Shown here in pieces: positions 1-11,260 of a DNA stretch of 64,000 bases (the stretch's first letter is position 1; each line of letters begins with the position of its first letter). The position numbers and the translations under genes were made by a program. This stretch comes from Limnanthes douglasii subsp. nivea (Eukaryota; Streptophyta; Magnoliopsida; Brassicales; Limnanthaceae): NCBI GenBank assembly GCA_036936605.1, contig JAUPFV010000002.1, positions 126,712,376-126,776,375 on the forward strand, given 5' to 3'. The notes beneath the pieces were generated by a model, which worked only from the letters and a program-made list of their open reading frames with translations, was not told the origin of the DNA and searched no databases.

Positions 1-410
1 AAGGGGAATAAAGTTCGGACTTCAATAGTATGAGCTTGAAAATACGGGCGCATCTTTCTAGCAGCAATCACCAATGCTAATGCCTACTTCTCTAATTTCA
101 TATACCTCTTTTCTGCTGCCAACAAACTTTTAGTAATGTAATACACCGACTTCAAAATTCTTGAATCCTCACTAATTAACACCGCGCTTATACCCTGCAA
201 AAGCATCCATAAAAGTTAAAATTTTGTTGCCTGAAGTAGAATCAATCAACTGATCTATTCAAGGAACAGGAAACAAATCTTTGGGACAAGCTCTATTCAA
301 ATCGGTAAAATCCACACACACCCTCTATTTCCCATTCTTCTCTTTTACTACCACCGGATATGTCATCCATAAAGGATACTCTGACTCCCTCTTTGAAATT
401 TGATATGGAC
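1..410 (-). pseudogene. pol remnant: RT and RNase H pieces of A1
   Basis: The minus strand encodes an RNase H stretch resembling YYITKSLLAAEKRYMKLEK and ARKMRPYF (about 1-165). It is joined to an RT segment with CVDFTDLNRACPKDLFPVP and FMDAFAG (about 205-330). In intact relatives about 250 residues, including the YIDD catalytic box, lie between these two parts, so an internal deletion of the RT core is evident. Stop codons also interrupt the frame, for example in the KNGK motif near 328. Not functional. Confidence 0.75.
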
Positions 411-1215
411 CCCCGTAAAATCCTGCTGTACCACTTAAGAGCTATTTCCTTAATAGTATGTGAAAATGCACGACACACAAGCCGGTCGTCATCTTCAAAA
501 TTCATCATATAATTCTTGAATTGTTTGATCTGATCATCAAGATCCTGCATCCCATCGAACTTCTCCACCTTTGAAATGTCGAAACTCTTCGGAAGAGCCA
601 TGGATCAAAATTCATCCGTCAACAGAGAATTTCTCTAGTCAACACCTTGAACGGACCGATCATTAGTTCCCATTGTGACATACAGGTTCCTATCAGTTTC
701 AGCATACTCATTAGAAGGATTTCCTTCTTGCCAAGTTAAACGAGGAGAATTCTTAGATTTACTTTCCTTTTTATACTTCCTCGAGTAATCTCTATGAGAT
801 TTCTGTTTTGAAGAACCTCTGTGCCTCTTAAAACCCGAGGCTGAACTTTCGACCTCTACGTCACTAGAAGTCACTAATTTCTGTTTATCCTTTATATCCT
901 TTCAAGATGAATATCGTTCGTTAAGAGCCATAAAACGTGCTTTTTTATGCTCGGACTTAGCGCGTCGATCATCAAAAGATCGATATGACCGACATTCTAC
1001 CTCGGTCTTTTGTACTTCCTGTCTAACTTCGGATCTGAGCCTTGATGAGAGTATCTCTTACTCCATCCATTCATATTTTTCATTCAAAGTATTAATTTTA
1101 TCTAAAAGTTGATTCATCCGCGCCTCAATATCAGATTGAGCTCGGATTGGAGATGATCCATCAGTTTTTCAGCATCCATCGCTGACTGAAGCGTCTGATT
1201 GTTTTCAGGATTCAT
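411..1215 (-). pseudogene. gag remnant of A1
   Basis: Starts at ATG 1215 (MNPENNQTLQSAMDAEK). A Ser/Lys/Arg-rich segment follows at about 640-880, then a Retrotrans_gag-like core (SKVEKFDGMQDLDDQIKQF, FEDDDRLVCRAFSHT and LKWYSRI at about 410-600). The core matches the gag of elements B-D (YDGSTDPDNHLEQFKNF, then ALKWYNSLPQ). Several stops and frame changes lie between the parts, and the C-terminal half of gag is replaced by RT sequence through a deletion near 410. Confidence 0.7.
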
Positions 1216-1311
1216 CGTATGAATTTTAATCAGAGAATACAACTAGATTGTATCAATAGTTCGAACAAATTAAGAGCACTGATTTTACGGTCCCATTGGA
1301 GTTGTCAATTT

Positions 1312-1681
1312 GATGAGCTATTATTTTGCCTTAGTTAATTGTCAAGAGTGAATTCTAGAGAGACAAAGAGCTAGAGAGTTTTTAGAGAGAGAAAACACAA
1401 GTACAAATGAGTTTCAAAGTAAAAAGTGTTCAACCCATTTATTAGAGTAGTCTGGTCCTTTATATAGAGGAGCCAAGACCTAGTCTCAAACTGAAATCTG
1501 TTACAAAAAGTGGGCTAATTGCTGTATAGTCCTCACTAATTACACATAGTTACAAATATCCTCTAAAACTTACATCAGTTACAAATTAAGGATAAAACTT
1601 ACATTGCTTACAATTAAATCCATAAATTTACATTATTTACAATTTAGTCCTCAAAATCCTATTTACATATCAATACCAACA
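1312..1681 (-). repeat. 5' LTR of element A1 (approximate)
   Basis: Begins with TGATGAG after a PBS-like stretch (about 1283-1311) and contains a minus-strand TATA box (TATATAAA near 1462-1470). The sequence is rich in short 'acttac/cagttac' blocks. No second copy is in the window, so the right boundary (a CA at 1681) is tentative. Confidence 0.45.
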
Positions 1682-1805
1682 TGGTTTACTATAATATGAG
1701 GGTTTCCATCTAAGATCGAACCAGTAGTTTCTGAAGGAACCTTCCCTATAATTTTCATAAGGCCATCATCTCAAAGTGAACAAAATAAAAATTTGTAAAT
1801 ATATT

Positions 1806-1877
1806 TTATTTGATAGAGGTACATGCATCAATAATATTATCAATGACCTTTGGAAGGTGATCATTCTTAGTATGATC
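1806..1877 (-). pseudogene. 3' end of an unidentified host gene exon, split by element A2
   Basis: Joined across the TSD of A2 to 17190-17386, the minus strand reads continuously as ...VPLGVGIDH followed by TKNDHLPKVIDNIIDAC... to a TAA stop at 1806-1808. Neither half makes sense without the other, so A2 seems to have interrupted a coding exon about 25 codons before its stop. I do not recognise the protein. The reading is an inference from frame continuity and codon-like composition. Confidence 0.4.
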
Positions 1878-2232
1878 TGATGAGATTAAAAGTGATTAAA
1901 GTAGGTATATTAGATTTTAGGGTTTGATGTGACTAAAGGATAAAGTGTAGAGAGAAAAAGTAGAAAGAGAAAGGATTTAATAATGCCCACCAACCTAGAA
2001 AAAGGGGGCTCCCTTGTATAGTGGGTAAGGTGGTCCACACCCCCCCCCCCCTTTTCTTGTGTGGTCCTTCTACTTTTATTATTTACTTTTACATCTTAGT
2101 CCTTTACTTTCAAATATTTGGGGATATACTTTCCTCCAATTATTGTTACAAATTAATAGTAAGTTGAATACATTTATTTTATTTATTCACTGTCGTCTCT
2201 AGACTCGAGCTTGGCGATTTATTACCTCATCA
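1878..2232 (-). repeat. 3' LTR of element A2
   Basis: Starts TGATGAGATT and ends CCTCATCA. It is homologous over its length to 16860-17189 and includes a run of C (about 2039-2052) not present in the partner. A polypurine tract (on the minus strand CTGGGGGGCTAC) adjoins at 2233-2244, which identifies this as the 3' LTR of a minus-strand element. Confidence 0.88.
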
Positions 2233-2800
2233 GTAGCCCCCCAGTCTTCAAGAACGTGAAAGTGAAGACTATTACATCTGGGCTCGAGTTGCCTATGGTT
2301 TGCTGCTGCGTTAGATATAGTCCAGGGTGAGGAAAAGCTTTCGGTTTTTCATTGCATCGGGCCTGATCTAGCACGAGGAAGCGCCTCGGGTTTGTTTGTG
2401 ATATATAAGTAAGTTCTGGTTCCATGATCCCATGGCTAACGGTCTGTACAGTCGTTGGGTCTTCGTCGGACCTTATCATTCCATTTATGGTGGTTGGACG
2501 AAGTATAAGGCCTATTTCTCCTTTGTTTATTCTTGGTCCTTTATTTCTTGGAGCTCTTCCTGATGGGCCTTATCCGAATTTTGTAAACGTTTTCCAGCCT
2601 ATTTAAAAAACGAGATGTTGCGCTCTTTTGTGTTGGTGTACACATGGACCTTGATTGAAGGACACATATATTTTGATGCCTCCGCTTGCCTACTGGGCTA
2701 GATTAATAATTTTCTAACCCTTTTGTAGTTGTTGATAATTCTTGCGGCTCTTTTCGCTTGGTCTTCCCCATACACGAGTCCGTTGATGAAAAAGGCTCCG

Positions 2801-2808
2801 TATAAATA
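2801..2808 (+). promoter_or_regulatory. TATA box of the A2 antisense gene
   Basis: TATAAATA about 115 bp before the candidate start ATG (2916) of the plus-strand antisense gene. It has the same position and spacing as TATA boxes in C, D and E. It is followed by a CT-rich stretch typical of plant transcription starts. Inference by comparison between elements. Confidence 0.5.
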
Positions 2809-2915
2809 CATCTTCCTCTTATTCACCATTTTCTTCCACAAAGAAATTTTAGTGAGAAAAAGTCGCAACCTTTCTTGTTCTAGAGAGAGAAACTGTCTTG
2901 TGTTTATGAGAAAAA

Positions 2916-5794
2916 ATGTCTAGACGAGAAATCAAAAGCCCAAACCGAAAAAGAAGTTTGTCTTCGGGTTTATAGATTACGAGAGTGTCACTGAAAGAGC
3001 TAAAGAATATCGAGCTACAGCATTGATTTGGGACTCTGCTAAAAATCTTCACGCGTTAGTTCCTGTTCCTCACGATCCTGTTCAGTCATCACCGTTACCC
3101 CTAGAAGACCCTTTGTCCCAAGAATTTCCTCCTGTCCACACCTGAGATCCGATCCTTATTTCTTCGAGCGATTATACCCCAAGTTCTTCTCCTGTCCCTT
3201 CTGGTAAGGTAACATGTAACTTAGTGACTCCCATTGGTGATTTGGCCGGTCCTACCGTCACCGAGGCCCTTTTAGCGACAAAATCCAGACCTCAATTCCT
3301 CGTTATGGTTGATTTCAGTGCTTCCTCTTCACCTGAATTGGTCCAGTTGACGAAACCCATAGTTAGTCTTCGAATAGGTTACAATACCGCTGCCACTCCT
3401 CGGGGAGTCGCTCAACAGGACGCTGGGCGTCAGAGAAAGGAAGAAGCTGCACTAAAACGTTTTAAAGAAAGCGAGCCACACCATACACGCGTGAGTATCA
3501 GCTCAAGCTTCGTTAACACAGCTTCGATTGCAGCCGACCCTGCCCAAACTTCAAAAGACGACGCAACGCATAGAGATAAAATCCTCACTCCCTTTACCAA
3601 ATTGTATATCAAAGAATATTTCCCCTGCGTCAAAAGGGCGCTGCCACGGCCAAAGCTAGCATTTCAGTTTGACCAAACATTCTGGAAGAGGCCGACCTTA
3701 TCGGTGTTGAAGAAAGAACAGCCGCTATCGACCCAGCTCTGAGACCGTCGATTGATGCTGATTCTGAAGATGGCTACCAGGAAGGAGAGGAAGTTATGGT
3801 TGAAAATAAAGGTGTTGTTAATGTTGTTTCTATCGAAGAACCTCTCCCGCCCGAAGTTGATGCGGTAACAACAAGCTACCACTGGGATTTTTCCATGGAC
3901 AATATTATTACCTTATTTACTGGGAAGTATATGTATTATACCCCAAATAAACAACCTGAGTTAGAGGTAAGATAGGGCATACCGAGGAATGTAACCGTCT
4001 ATTTTCCCTTTTATGGGGAGACGTCATTATTTGTCAAGAGTCGAGAGATAATCATTTTTATGGTTCTCTTTAATTGAGGTCTTAGACTTTCTCTAGATCC
4101 CAACATGGTGAGGTACTTTGAGATTATCGGCCTTTTCCCGTCCCAGCTGAGCCTCAATCTTTGGTACACACTGATGTCCTGCATCATGGCCTCCTGATTA
4201 TATGTTCATCGTATGCGAGTGGAAGAGTATGTGGCAATGACTGGCCTTTCGAAGTCACACAAGTTTCCCTTCTTTTACTCATCTCTGGGAAATAGTTGGA
4301 AGATAGTGAATGACTTCTTGGAGGGTTACAAGTCGTGGAAGCAGCAGTTTGTTTTTGTTCTTGGGAAAACGGGCGACCTTACTCAGCTGATAATCTGAGG
4401 CGATTATTACGCAAATGGATTCATGACGGTAAGTATATAATTTTTTTTATGAACTGTTTGCTTCCATGTGTAAGGAGAACATCCAGGAGATAACAAAGGA
4501 TTTGTTTGAGTTTGCTAAGCTGACCTTCGAGAAGTTGAAAGACTACGCTCGAAAGAACTAGGGTCGAGCGTTCCACCGGTGCTTCAAGAATACAAACTTA
4601 ATAGGCAGTAATCTATGGTGCTGCTCAAACAAGCCTTTGACTACTGAAAAATTACGTCCGCCACCCATCTTGGTGGATTTGGTTACGAAGACCGATGCAC
4701 CTAATTCACACTTGTTTATGCCCAAGCATAATAGGGCGCCAAGCAAGCGTTCCAAATCTGACGAACTTTTCAAGCAGGAAAACAGGGCTGAAGCTGATGG
4801 TGAGGGGAACAATCTGATGGTTGCTGCTGAGAGTGGGACTACAGTAGTTCTTAACGACCATGATGCCAACTGTAAAGAGGAGGATGTGGTTAAGAAATAG
4901 AGAAAAAACAACTGTGGCTGACGGTGGTGACGCCAAGAGCTCTAAGGTAGTGAATAAAAAAGTTGTTTTATGACCGCAAAGTTCAAAACGGCTCTGCCGG
5001 CCGTCGGGAGAGTTACTATTCCGACCCTTTTTGACAATATGAAGAAAATGCTAAATCTGGGAACCCTATTACACCAGAATTGCCTACAGCCGAGAACGCC
5101 ATTGTAGTGGTGATTAGCGATGAAAATGATACCTGTGAGTTTACTCCAGAGAAAATGAGGGTCGGCCATTCTGATGGGAAAAACGTTGTTGGAGCATCGT
5201 CTAGCGGGGTGAAACTACCCGTTCTTTCAGTGCCTCAGAGTTCGAATATATTTCCCTTGGAGTCTTTGGATGTCCTTTCTCTTTCATTATATAGCATGAT
5301 CGTGTCGTTAGCTGTGAAAGAAAGACGGGAGGGGACAGCTGAGCCGCAAATTATCATTTGTTAAAAAATGTGTAGTTGACTTGGAGAGGTAGCTTAAGGA
5401 GAGAAACGAAGACCAAAAACGTCTGGAGAAGAAAGTCGAAGATTCTAAAGGGAAGGCGACGAAATCCAAGGTGGAGTTGACATCATTTCGGGTGAAGAAG
5501 TTGTCTTTGAGTAATTCTTTTTCGCAAGTCAAGAAGGATCACTATGATAAATGGGTTAACTTGGCTGCTCTGAAACTCCACAACCAATTTCTCTGGCCCA
5601 AAGTAAGGAGGAAAACACCAGCTTCGCAGCCTCGTGCAAACAGGTGATGGAAAGAGAAGTGGCTGACGCTAAAATCGCCTACGTTTTGGTTGGACGTTCC
5701 TGAAGAAGCTCGCCCGCCCGACGTCATTTGTGAAGACGAAGAGAACGATGACGCGAGTATGTCTGATACTGATCCCGACAGGCAAGACGTCTGA
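2916..5794 (+). pseudogene. Degenerate antisense gene of A2 (Transposase_28-like)
   Basis: Plus-strand relative of the antisense genes in B-E, much decayed. A Ser/Pro-rich N-terminal part (about 2950-3900, open for 172 codons from 3224) leads to a recognisable domain core at about 4085-4200 (LRLSLDPNMVRYFEI, then WYTLMSCIMAS). FPFFYSSLGNSWKIVNDFLEG follows at 4267-4325. A probable intron begins GTAAGTATAT at about 4430 and may end at AAG near 4483. A lysine/glutamate-rich coiled-coil-like tail extends to a TGA at 5792-5794. Many stops and frameshifts; not functional. Confidence 0.6.
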
Positions 5795-6002
5795 TCCTAA
5801 CAAAAGTGTGTTTTTGTTTTGCGTTTTTTGTACTTTTGGCCTATGCAGGCGTGTTCGTTTGCAATTTTAGCTGTTTTCGTACTTTGTGTTTTGAAAAACC
5901 ATTCTGAATATGTAACCCACCATTTTATGCATTTATTTGATTTTTATGGTTTCTTCGTCTGTTATCCGTTCTCAAAAGACTTGATAATGAAACACCCTTT
6001 AA

Positions 6003-6358
6003 GTGTCGGGATAATATGTAGATCATTTAGAAACTGAAAATTCCCATTAAGGGACGGGATAACATGTAGACCAGTTAAAATTGAAAAACCCATTAAGGTT
6101 CGAGATTGCACGTAAATCAGCTAAAAGCTGAAAATTCCCATTAAGGTCGGGGATCGTATGTAGATCAGTTAAAACTGAAAAATTCCTATTAAGGTTGGGG
6201 ATAATATGTAGATCAGTTAAAACTGAAAAACTCATTAAAAGGTTCGAGATAACATGTAGATCAGTTAAAACTGAAAATTCTCATAAAGGTTCGGTATAAT
6301 ATGAAAAAAACTATTAAGGTTCGGAATAACATGTAGATCAGTAAAAACAGAAATTTTT
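6003..6358. repeat. Tandem repeat (~47 bp unit, about 8 copies) near the 3' end of A2
   Basis: Repeated unit approximated by CCATTAAGGTTCGGGATAAC then ATGTAGATCAGTTAAAACTG then AAAATT. Copies vary in length by a few bases and the last ones are disrupted. It lies between the antisense gene and the end of pol. The 3' region of Tat elements is known to host such tandem arrays, some of which have spread into satellites. Confidence 0.85.
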
Positions 6359-6493
6359 TTATTGTTGAGCTCAAGGATTGTGTCTCTCAATTCGTTAGTT
6401 GATGAATTTACCAGGATATCTCATATTTTGGTATCACACTTGTTATTTAAAGGAAAAAAACAGGTAGATTAAACAGATCGGTTACTATGGATG

Positions 6494-6520
6494 CCTCGTT
6501 AAAACCTCCTCGCGCCACCA
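6494..6520. other. Conserved GC-rich block downstream of pol (A2 copy)
   Basis: CCTCGTTAAAACCTCCTCGC followed by GCCACCA. Near-identical blocks lie about 65-105 bp beyond the pol stop in B (10191-10222), C (28501-28532) and D (53661-53691). It is noncoding in all frames examined. Its retention in this otherwise decayed element suggests functional constraint in the family. Confidence 0.6.
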
Positions 6521-6595
6521 AGGTACGACAGAGTGCATCCCAGGTCAATTGGTTTTACATAGTTATAAACAGGAATAAAAAAAACAAGTTTAGTC

Positions 6596-6932
6596 CTAAT
6601 AGATTTTAAAATACTTCGTGGTCCAAGGAAGTCGCAAGAGTCGCTTGTGCTTGTCTTTGAGTTTGTAGGTGCCGTTCTTTAGTTTTTCAACAACTTGGTA
6701 CGGGTCTGCCCAATTTGGTGCTACTTTGCCGAGTCTCTTATCTTTTGTATGCAGAAAACCCTTCATAGAACCATGTCCCCGACTTTGAATTATCTTCGGC
6801 GAACTCTTGATGCATATGGACTTCTTATCAGGGTCTGGTAATTTAGCTAGTTTAGGTGCGCTCGACTTCGTTTCTCTTCTACCAAGTCGAGAGCCAAAGG
6901 TGAGTCGTTGTTATTTTTGTCCTCATCGTAGC
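6596..6932 (-). pseudogene. Integrase C-terminus of A2
   Basis: The minus strand reads GFLHTKDKRLGKVAPNWADP, then YQVVEKLKNGTYKLKD..., ending in a TAG at 6596-6598. This is the GPY/F-like C-terminal region seen in B, C and D (KLFGKLAPAWEGPYMVVESI). The upstream part is cut off at 6932 where element B begins, and the catalytic core is not found anywhere on the other side of B. Confidence 0.75.
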
Positions 6933-7293
6933 TGGTTCGGTTTATTTTGGACTGAGGGTAGTTTGTTAAGTGTTTTGGTAAATTTTGGGTGTTTTGTGTT
7001 TAGTGTGGGGAGTAGTGAGATAATTAAGCAGCCTCCTAGTATTAAATTCTGATCACCCTTATTAATGAGAGTAGTTGGGGTATTTATACCTTAATTATGG
7101 ACCCATGGGCTTATCGGGTCGGGTTATGAAATGGGGTGGAATTTAAAGACCCATTAGTGTTTACCTAGATTAGCAAATAGCTTAATCAAAAGTTATATAA
7201 TTTTTTCCTATTCGAATTTATAGTGGTGTGATATGGTCCGAATTACCCATATCGGGATTAATGGGTAGGTTGTGACTGTAATAGAACTCATCA
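6933..7293 (-). repeat. 3' LTR of element B
   Basis: Starts TGGTTCGG and ends AACTCATCA. It is clearly related to 16029-16403 and to the LTRs of element C, but diverged. It contains a minus-strand TATA box (GGTATAAATACC at about 7079-7090). It is followed at 7294 by CCCCTTTTTTAGG, the complement of the polypurine tract. Confidence 0.85.
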
Positions 7294-7614
7294 ATAACCC
7301 CTTTTTTAGGCCTTGCAAAGTCTCTTTGGAAGGGTTAAAAAAATTTCCAAGTTAACATCAATTTTGTCCGATCTGTTTGCGTCATCCGAACCGAAAAGTA
7401 TTTTTCTCACAAATAATCCAGTTCAAATTTTATAACGACTGATTTCTCTTTCCAGAATACTAAGAATTTTTTCATGAATCATGGGACTCGTGTCAACATC
7501 TGGTTTGACCTCCCAGCCGTTATTTTTCCTAGATCGCCGCACCATTGTCTTCCACACGCAAAACTTTATTAGAGAGAAAATCACCCTCATCTTCAAACTG
7601 TTCTTGAGATATAT

Positions 7615-9796
7615 ATGTTCACAGCCAGAAACGCCTTAGACAAAGGAGGTTGGTTGAACTTATCTGAGTTAGAGAGAGCAAGAAAAGTAGAAAGAGAAAA
7701 TTGTATCGCCGCCGGTCTCCCCGTTTCTCCAAGCGAGAAAAACAGTCAGCCAAGCGAGGACGCCGATTAGTGGTCATCTTCTTTCAAGAAACCCTAGACC
7801 CAGAAAACTTCCATTCAGACCAAACCTCGCACCCCTTCGTTCTGGTTCTTCCGTACAAGAATCTTAACACTCAATTTCCAAGGACAAAGCAGTTTCAAGC
7901 ACTAGAAAACCCTCACCGTTTATAGCAATGGTTCTGTACTGAAAAGTAACTAGAGAGAATAACTCCTCGCCCGACGACTCGCCAAACAAAAATCCAATCA
8001 ACCCTATCATCTTCAAAACCCTCCGGATCGGAGGTGGCAAAGGTTGTTCCTCAGGCCAAGCCCTCTGGCTTGGTACACCCTCATGGCCTGCATCATGGCC
8101 TCCAGGCTCTCCAGAATACCGCTTCCGATGGAGCAATTTGCTGCTGTGGCTAGCCTCTGCAAGAACCACATCATCCCTTTCTACCACTACAATATGGGAG
8201 ATAAATTTAAGGTGGTGGATGATTTTCTTGAATCGGAGAAGAATTGGAAGACCCAATTCTTGTTCATTAGTGGGGCTTGGGAAAACAGAAGGAAGATTAA
8301 ATCTGGTGTCAACCCAAGCATGCTTACCAGCAGATGGAAAAGCACAGGTAAAAATTTCATCATGTTTGTTTTTCTTTCCTTATGAAAAGTCTGTTACTTA
8401 ATTGTTCTTTTTTTTCTTTGGGTAGTCCTGCCGGAGGAGTTCTCTGACTACTTAGAGGAGGGGCAGACAACTTGTGCCAAACTGAATGCTTGGACTGCTG
8501 ACAAATGGGGAAATTGCTTCCACAATTGCTTTACTGCCGGCAACTTAATGAGGTCCCACCTCTGGAACACAACCGGCCATAGAGACCTGACTCGGGAAGA
8601 ATTGACCACACCACCTCCTTAGGGCGTCATCCTACAGAGGACAGAGGAGAAGGATGGGAAGCTGGCCTTGGCTGCCAGAGCTAAAGCCCCAAGTAAGATA
8701 AAAGGCAAGAAGGGTAAGAAGAAACAAGATGCAACTGAGGTTGCTCAAGGTAGTGCTGAGGAGATCGTCCCAGCAAATCAGGAAGTGCAGGACCAGGGGG
8801 GAATCGATGCTACTCTAATTCAAGTGGTTGAAGATGAGAGTATCAACGAAGCAGATGGACCTCCAAATCCTTCAAAGGCCCCCAAGACAGATCGAAAACG
8901 GGGAGCAGATGGTGGAGATAGAGAAGCCAAGAAGAAGAAAATCTTCAAGGGGGATGAAGTCTCTCTCTGGCCTCCATAGTCTCTTTCTCCGGTCGACCCA
9001 ACATACCCCACATTGGCAGAGCAAATCCCAAGTGACTTACACACCGAAGAGGGTACTGGAGGGGATATCAACATTGATAGAGTAGACATCAGTGGCCTTG
9101 AAGGGGTTAACCTTTACATTGGAGACCTCGAGAAAGACGACTTTGGTGGCCCTTACCTCCCTCCAAGTTCCTCGAACATGGTCACTTTTAATGGTAAGTC
9201 TTTTTCTCTTTTAGGGAAGAATGACATGGTGACTCACTCCTTGCTGAGCAACATTAAATCGGTGCTTAACCTGGAGAGACAAATGCAAAGTCAATCTACT
9301 CTTATCAACACACTCAACACAGACAAAGAGACTTTATCTAACAACCTCCTTAATGCCAATCAGAGTGTTGAGGCATTAAGGAGAGAGATCGAGGAGTAGA
9401 AGAAGGGGGAAAGAGGACTTGTCCATCAGGCTGGCCACTTTAGAGAGGGTTAACAAAGAACTCCAATCCAAGTGTTCTGGCTTGGAGAAGGATCTCTCCA
9501 CTTCGAAGGAGGAAATGAAGGCCAGGGACAATGTCATCCAAACCCTAACCAGTGACAAAATTTCACTCGAAGATGCTGTGTCTGGAGTGAACCAGGAGAA
9601 AGATGATTTGATAAAGGAGCGGGAGAAGACAATCCAGGCCAAGATCGATGCATACACCAAGAAGGGACTAGAGAGAGCCCTAATGAGGATCCCAAAGACC
9701 CCAAGAAGAAACCAGATGAGGCTGGAACATCTAAGGGAGTCCAGCCTTAAAGTTTTAACTATCTTTTATTTTTCTTTAATTCTTGTGTCAGACTAA
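7615..9796 (+). pseudogene. Antisense gene of B (Transposase_28-like), broken
   Basis: Begins MFTARNALDKGGWLNLSELE at ATG 7615, matching the starts in C, D and E. The Ser/Pro-rich segment is frameshifted and the first part of the conserved domain is deleted. The frame resumes at AWYTLMACIMASRLSRIPLP (8068) and continues through FHYNMGD-like and VVDDFLESEKNWKTQF motifs. An intron 8348-8425 (GTAAAA...GGTAG) precedes exon 2 (LPEEFSDYLEEGQTTCAKLN). A basic KKKK region and a long coiled coil follow, interrupted by stops at about 8620, 8977 and 9399. The TATA segment seen in C, D and E appears deleted. Confidence 0.75.
8348..8425 (+). other. Intron of the B antisense gene
   Basis: 78 bp with GT...AG ends, T-rich before the acceptor. 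It is at the same position and phase as the introns in D (51624-51707) and E (63304-63398): after the codons for RWKST/RWRSD and before LP(K/E)EF. Confidence 0.65.
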
Positions 9797-9799
9797 AGT

Positions 9800-9892
9800 C
9801 CTTGGATGGCCAAGGAATTTTTATAACCGTGTTCGGCTCTTGTCCGGATAAATCTTTTCTTTTTAAACTTCAAAGTCCTTGGATGGCTAAGG
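9800..9892. other. Pair of CCTTGG/CCAAGG stem-loops (B copy)
   Basis: CCTTGGATGGCCAAGG at 9800-9815 and CCTTGGATGGCTAAGG at 9877-9892, each a 6-bp stem with a 4-base loop. They lie just after the end of the antisense gene and before the end of the convergent pol. Equivalent pairs occur in C and D. Function unknown; 3'-end formation or packaging is speculation. Confidence 0.6.
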
Positions 9893-10284
9893 CATTTTAC
9901 ATGTTTTAGTATCATTCCCCGGTTCTAGCCGGGCTCTTTTACTTTACACAATTCTTGCATTGTTTTATGTTTACCCAATTTTGATGGCTAATGTTTAAAT
10001 AGCCCTTAGTTATTTTACAAGTATTTTAAGGTGAGAGTGTTTAAATTCTTCGATGACAAATGTTTAAATGGTCATCACTTCACCAGATCAATCCGGTCTG
10101 TCAGCGATACTTATAAAGTTTTAAAGAAGCTATCAATCAAACCACTCCGAATTTTTCAAGAAGGCATCAAATTTCATTAAAAATCCCGGACACCTCACTA
10201 AAACCTCCCCGCGCCACCAGGGCAAGAAAGAGTATGCCCCTAATATTTACATGGACTTTAAACAAGTAAATATTTACATAATTT
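9893..10284. other. Spacer between convergent antisense gene and pol in B
   Basis: No gene seen. It contains degenerate 'gatggctaatgtttaaatagccc' style blocks shared with C and D and, at 10191-10222, the conserved GC-rich block described for A2. Confidence 0.6.
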
Positions 10285-11260
10285 TCATTCTAGATACAAC
10301 TGGAGGTGTTCAATGTTCCAGAGGTGATTCAAGATCCTTCTATCTTTATCTTGAAGCATGTATGTCCCAGGCTTAAGCTTTTCAATGACCACATAGGGTC
10401 CTTCCCAATTTGGAGCTAGCTTGCCGAACTGTTTCTCCTTAGTATGTATGAAGAGTTTTCGGAACAATTTATCCCCTTGTTAAAAATCCCTTCTTCTGAA
10501 TTTTGAAGCAAACATGCTTCTCATCAATCCTTGATAATAGGTGGCTCTAAGGTGAGCCTTAACTCTTTTCTCTTCTATCAAGTCGAGTTGACTTCTGATT
10601 GCCACTTCATTAGCCTGTTCGGAAAAATTGTGGACTCTGTATGATGGAAGAGTTGCCTCTATAGGAGCAATTGCATCCATACCATATACTAAGGCAAACG
10701 GGGATTCTTGTGTAGCAGCTCCAGGAGTAGTCTGGTAGGCCCATTTTCACTTCTTGCAGGTAGCTTGGCCACTTTCCTCCAGCCCGTTCTAAATTCTATT
10801 TAAGACCGGACATAATGGTTTTGTTTGCTACTTCAACCTGACCATTCACCCGTGGGTGTAAGGGAGAAGACAAAGCAATGTTGGATGCCTCTAGAGGCAC
10901 ATAAATTCTCCATATTCTTGTTATCGAATTGTGGCCCATTGTCTGTGGTTATCTTGTGTGGAACCCCGAATCTGTAGCAAATATTACATAAGATAAATTT
11001 TATAACAGCTTTTGAAGTAGTTCCTGCCAATGGGGCGGCTTCTATCCACTTCGAGAAATAATCAATGGCAACAATGATAGTTATGCATCCTCCGGACGCC
11101 ATACGTAGAGGTCCCACCAGATCCAGCCCCCAACGAGCAAAAGATATTGGCTCATAAATCGACTCTAAAGGGACAGCTGAGATATGAATTTCATTACCAT
11201 ATCTTTAGCATGGATCGCACTTCTTCACCAATTTCTTGGCATCTTCCATTATGGAGGGCC
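10285..11260 (-). pseudogene. Integrase domain of B pol
   Basis: Pol ends at 10285 with ...WNIEHLQLYLE. Reading from the 5' side, the core shows AIDYFSKWIEAAPLAGTTSK (first catalytic Asp), TTDNGPQFDN (second Asp) and, after a frame change near 10840, NGQVEVANKTI (catalytic Glu). The C-terminal GKLAPNWEGPYVVIEKLKPG part is intact. Frameshifts near 10735 and 10835 and a TAA near 10480 break the frame. The zinc-binding end is carried on the upstream open stretch. Confidence 0.8.

Larger units (their letters stand above)
1..1681 (-). mobile_element. Tat-type Ty3/gypsy element A1, internally deleted, 3' part outside window
   Basis: Minus-strand LTR retrotransposon remnant. Reading leftwards from the 5' LTR (about 1312-1681) there is a gag N-terminus (ATG at 1215), a gag core, then a jump directly into reverse transcriptase (about 405-205) and a second jump into RNase H (about 190-1). 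Protease, most of RT and the linkers are therefore missing, and the 3' end lies left of the window. The gag N-terminus differs from that of elements B-D, so A1 belongs to another subfamily. Coding parts are clear; the outer LTR boundary at 1681 is a guess from a terminal CA, with no TSD visible. Confidence 0.75.

Noticed and set aside
1682..1872. Continuation of element A1 or A2
   Set aside because: It lies outside the exact TSD of A2 and beyond the best LTR end of A1, and joins in frame with 17190-17386; better treated as host flank.
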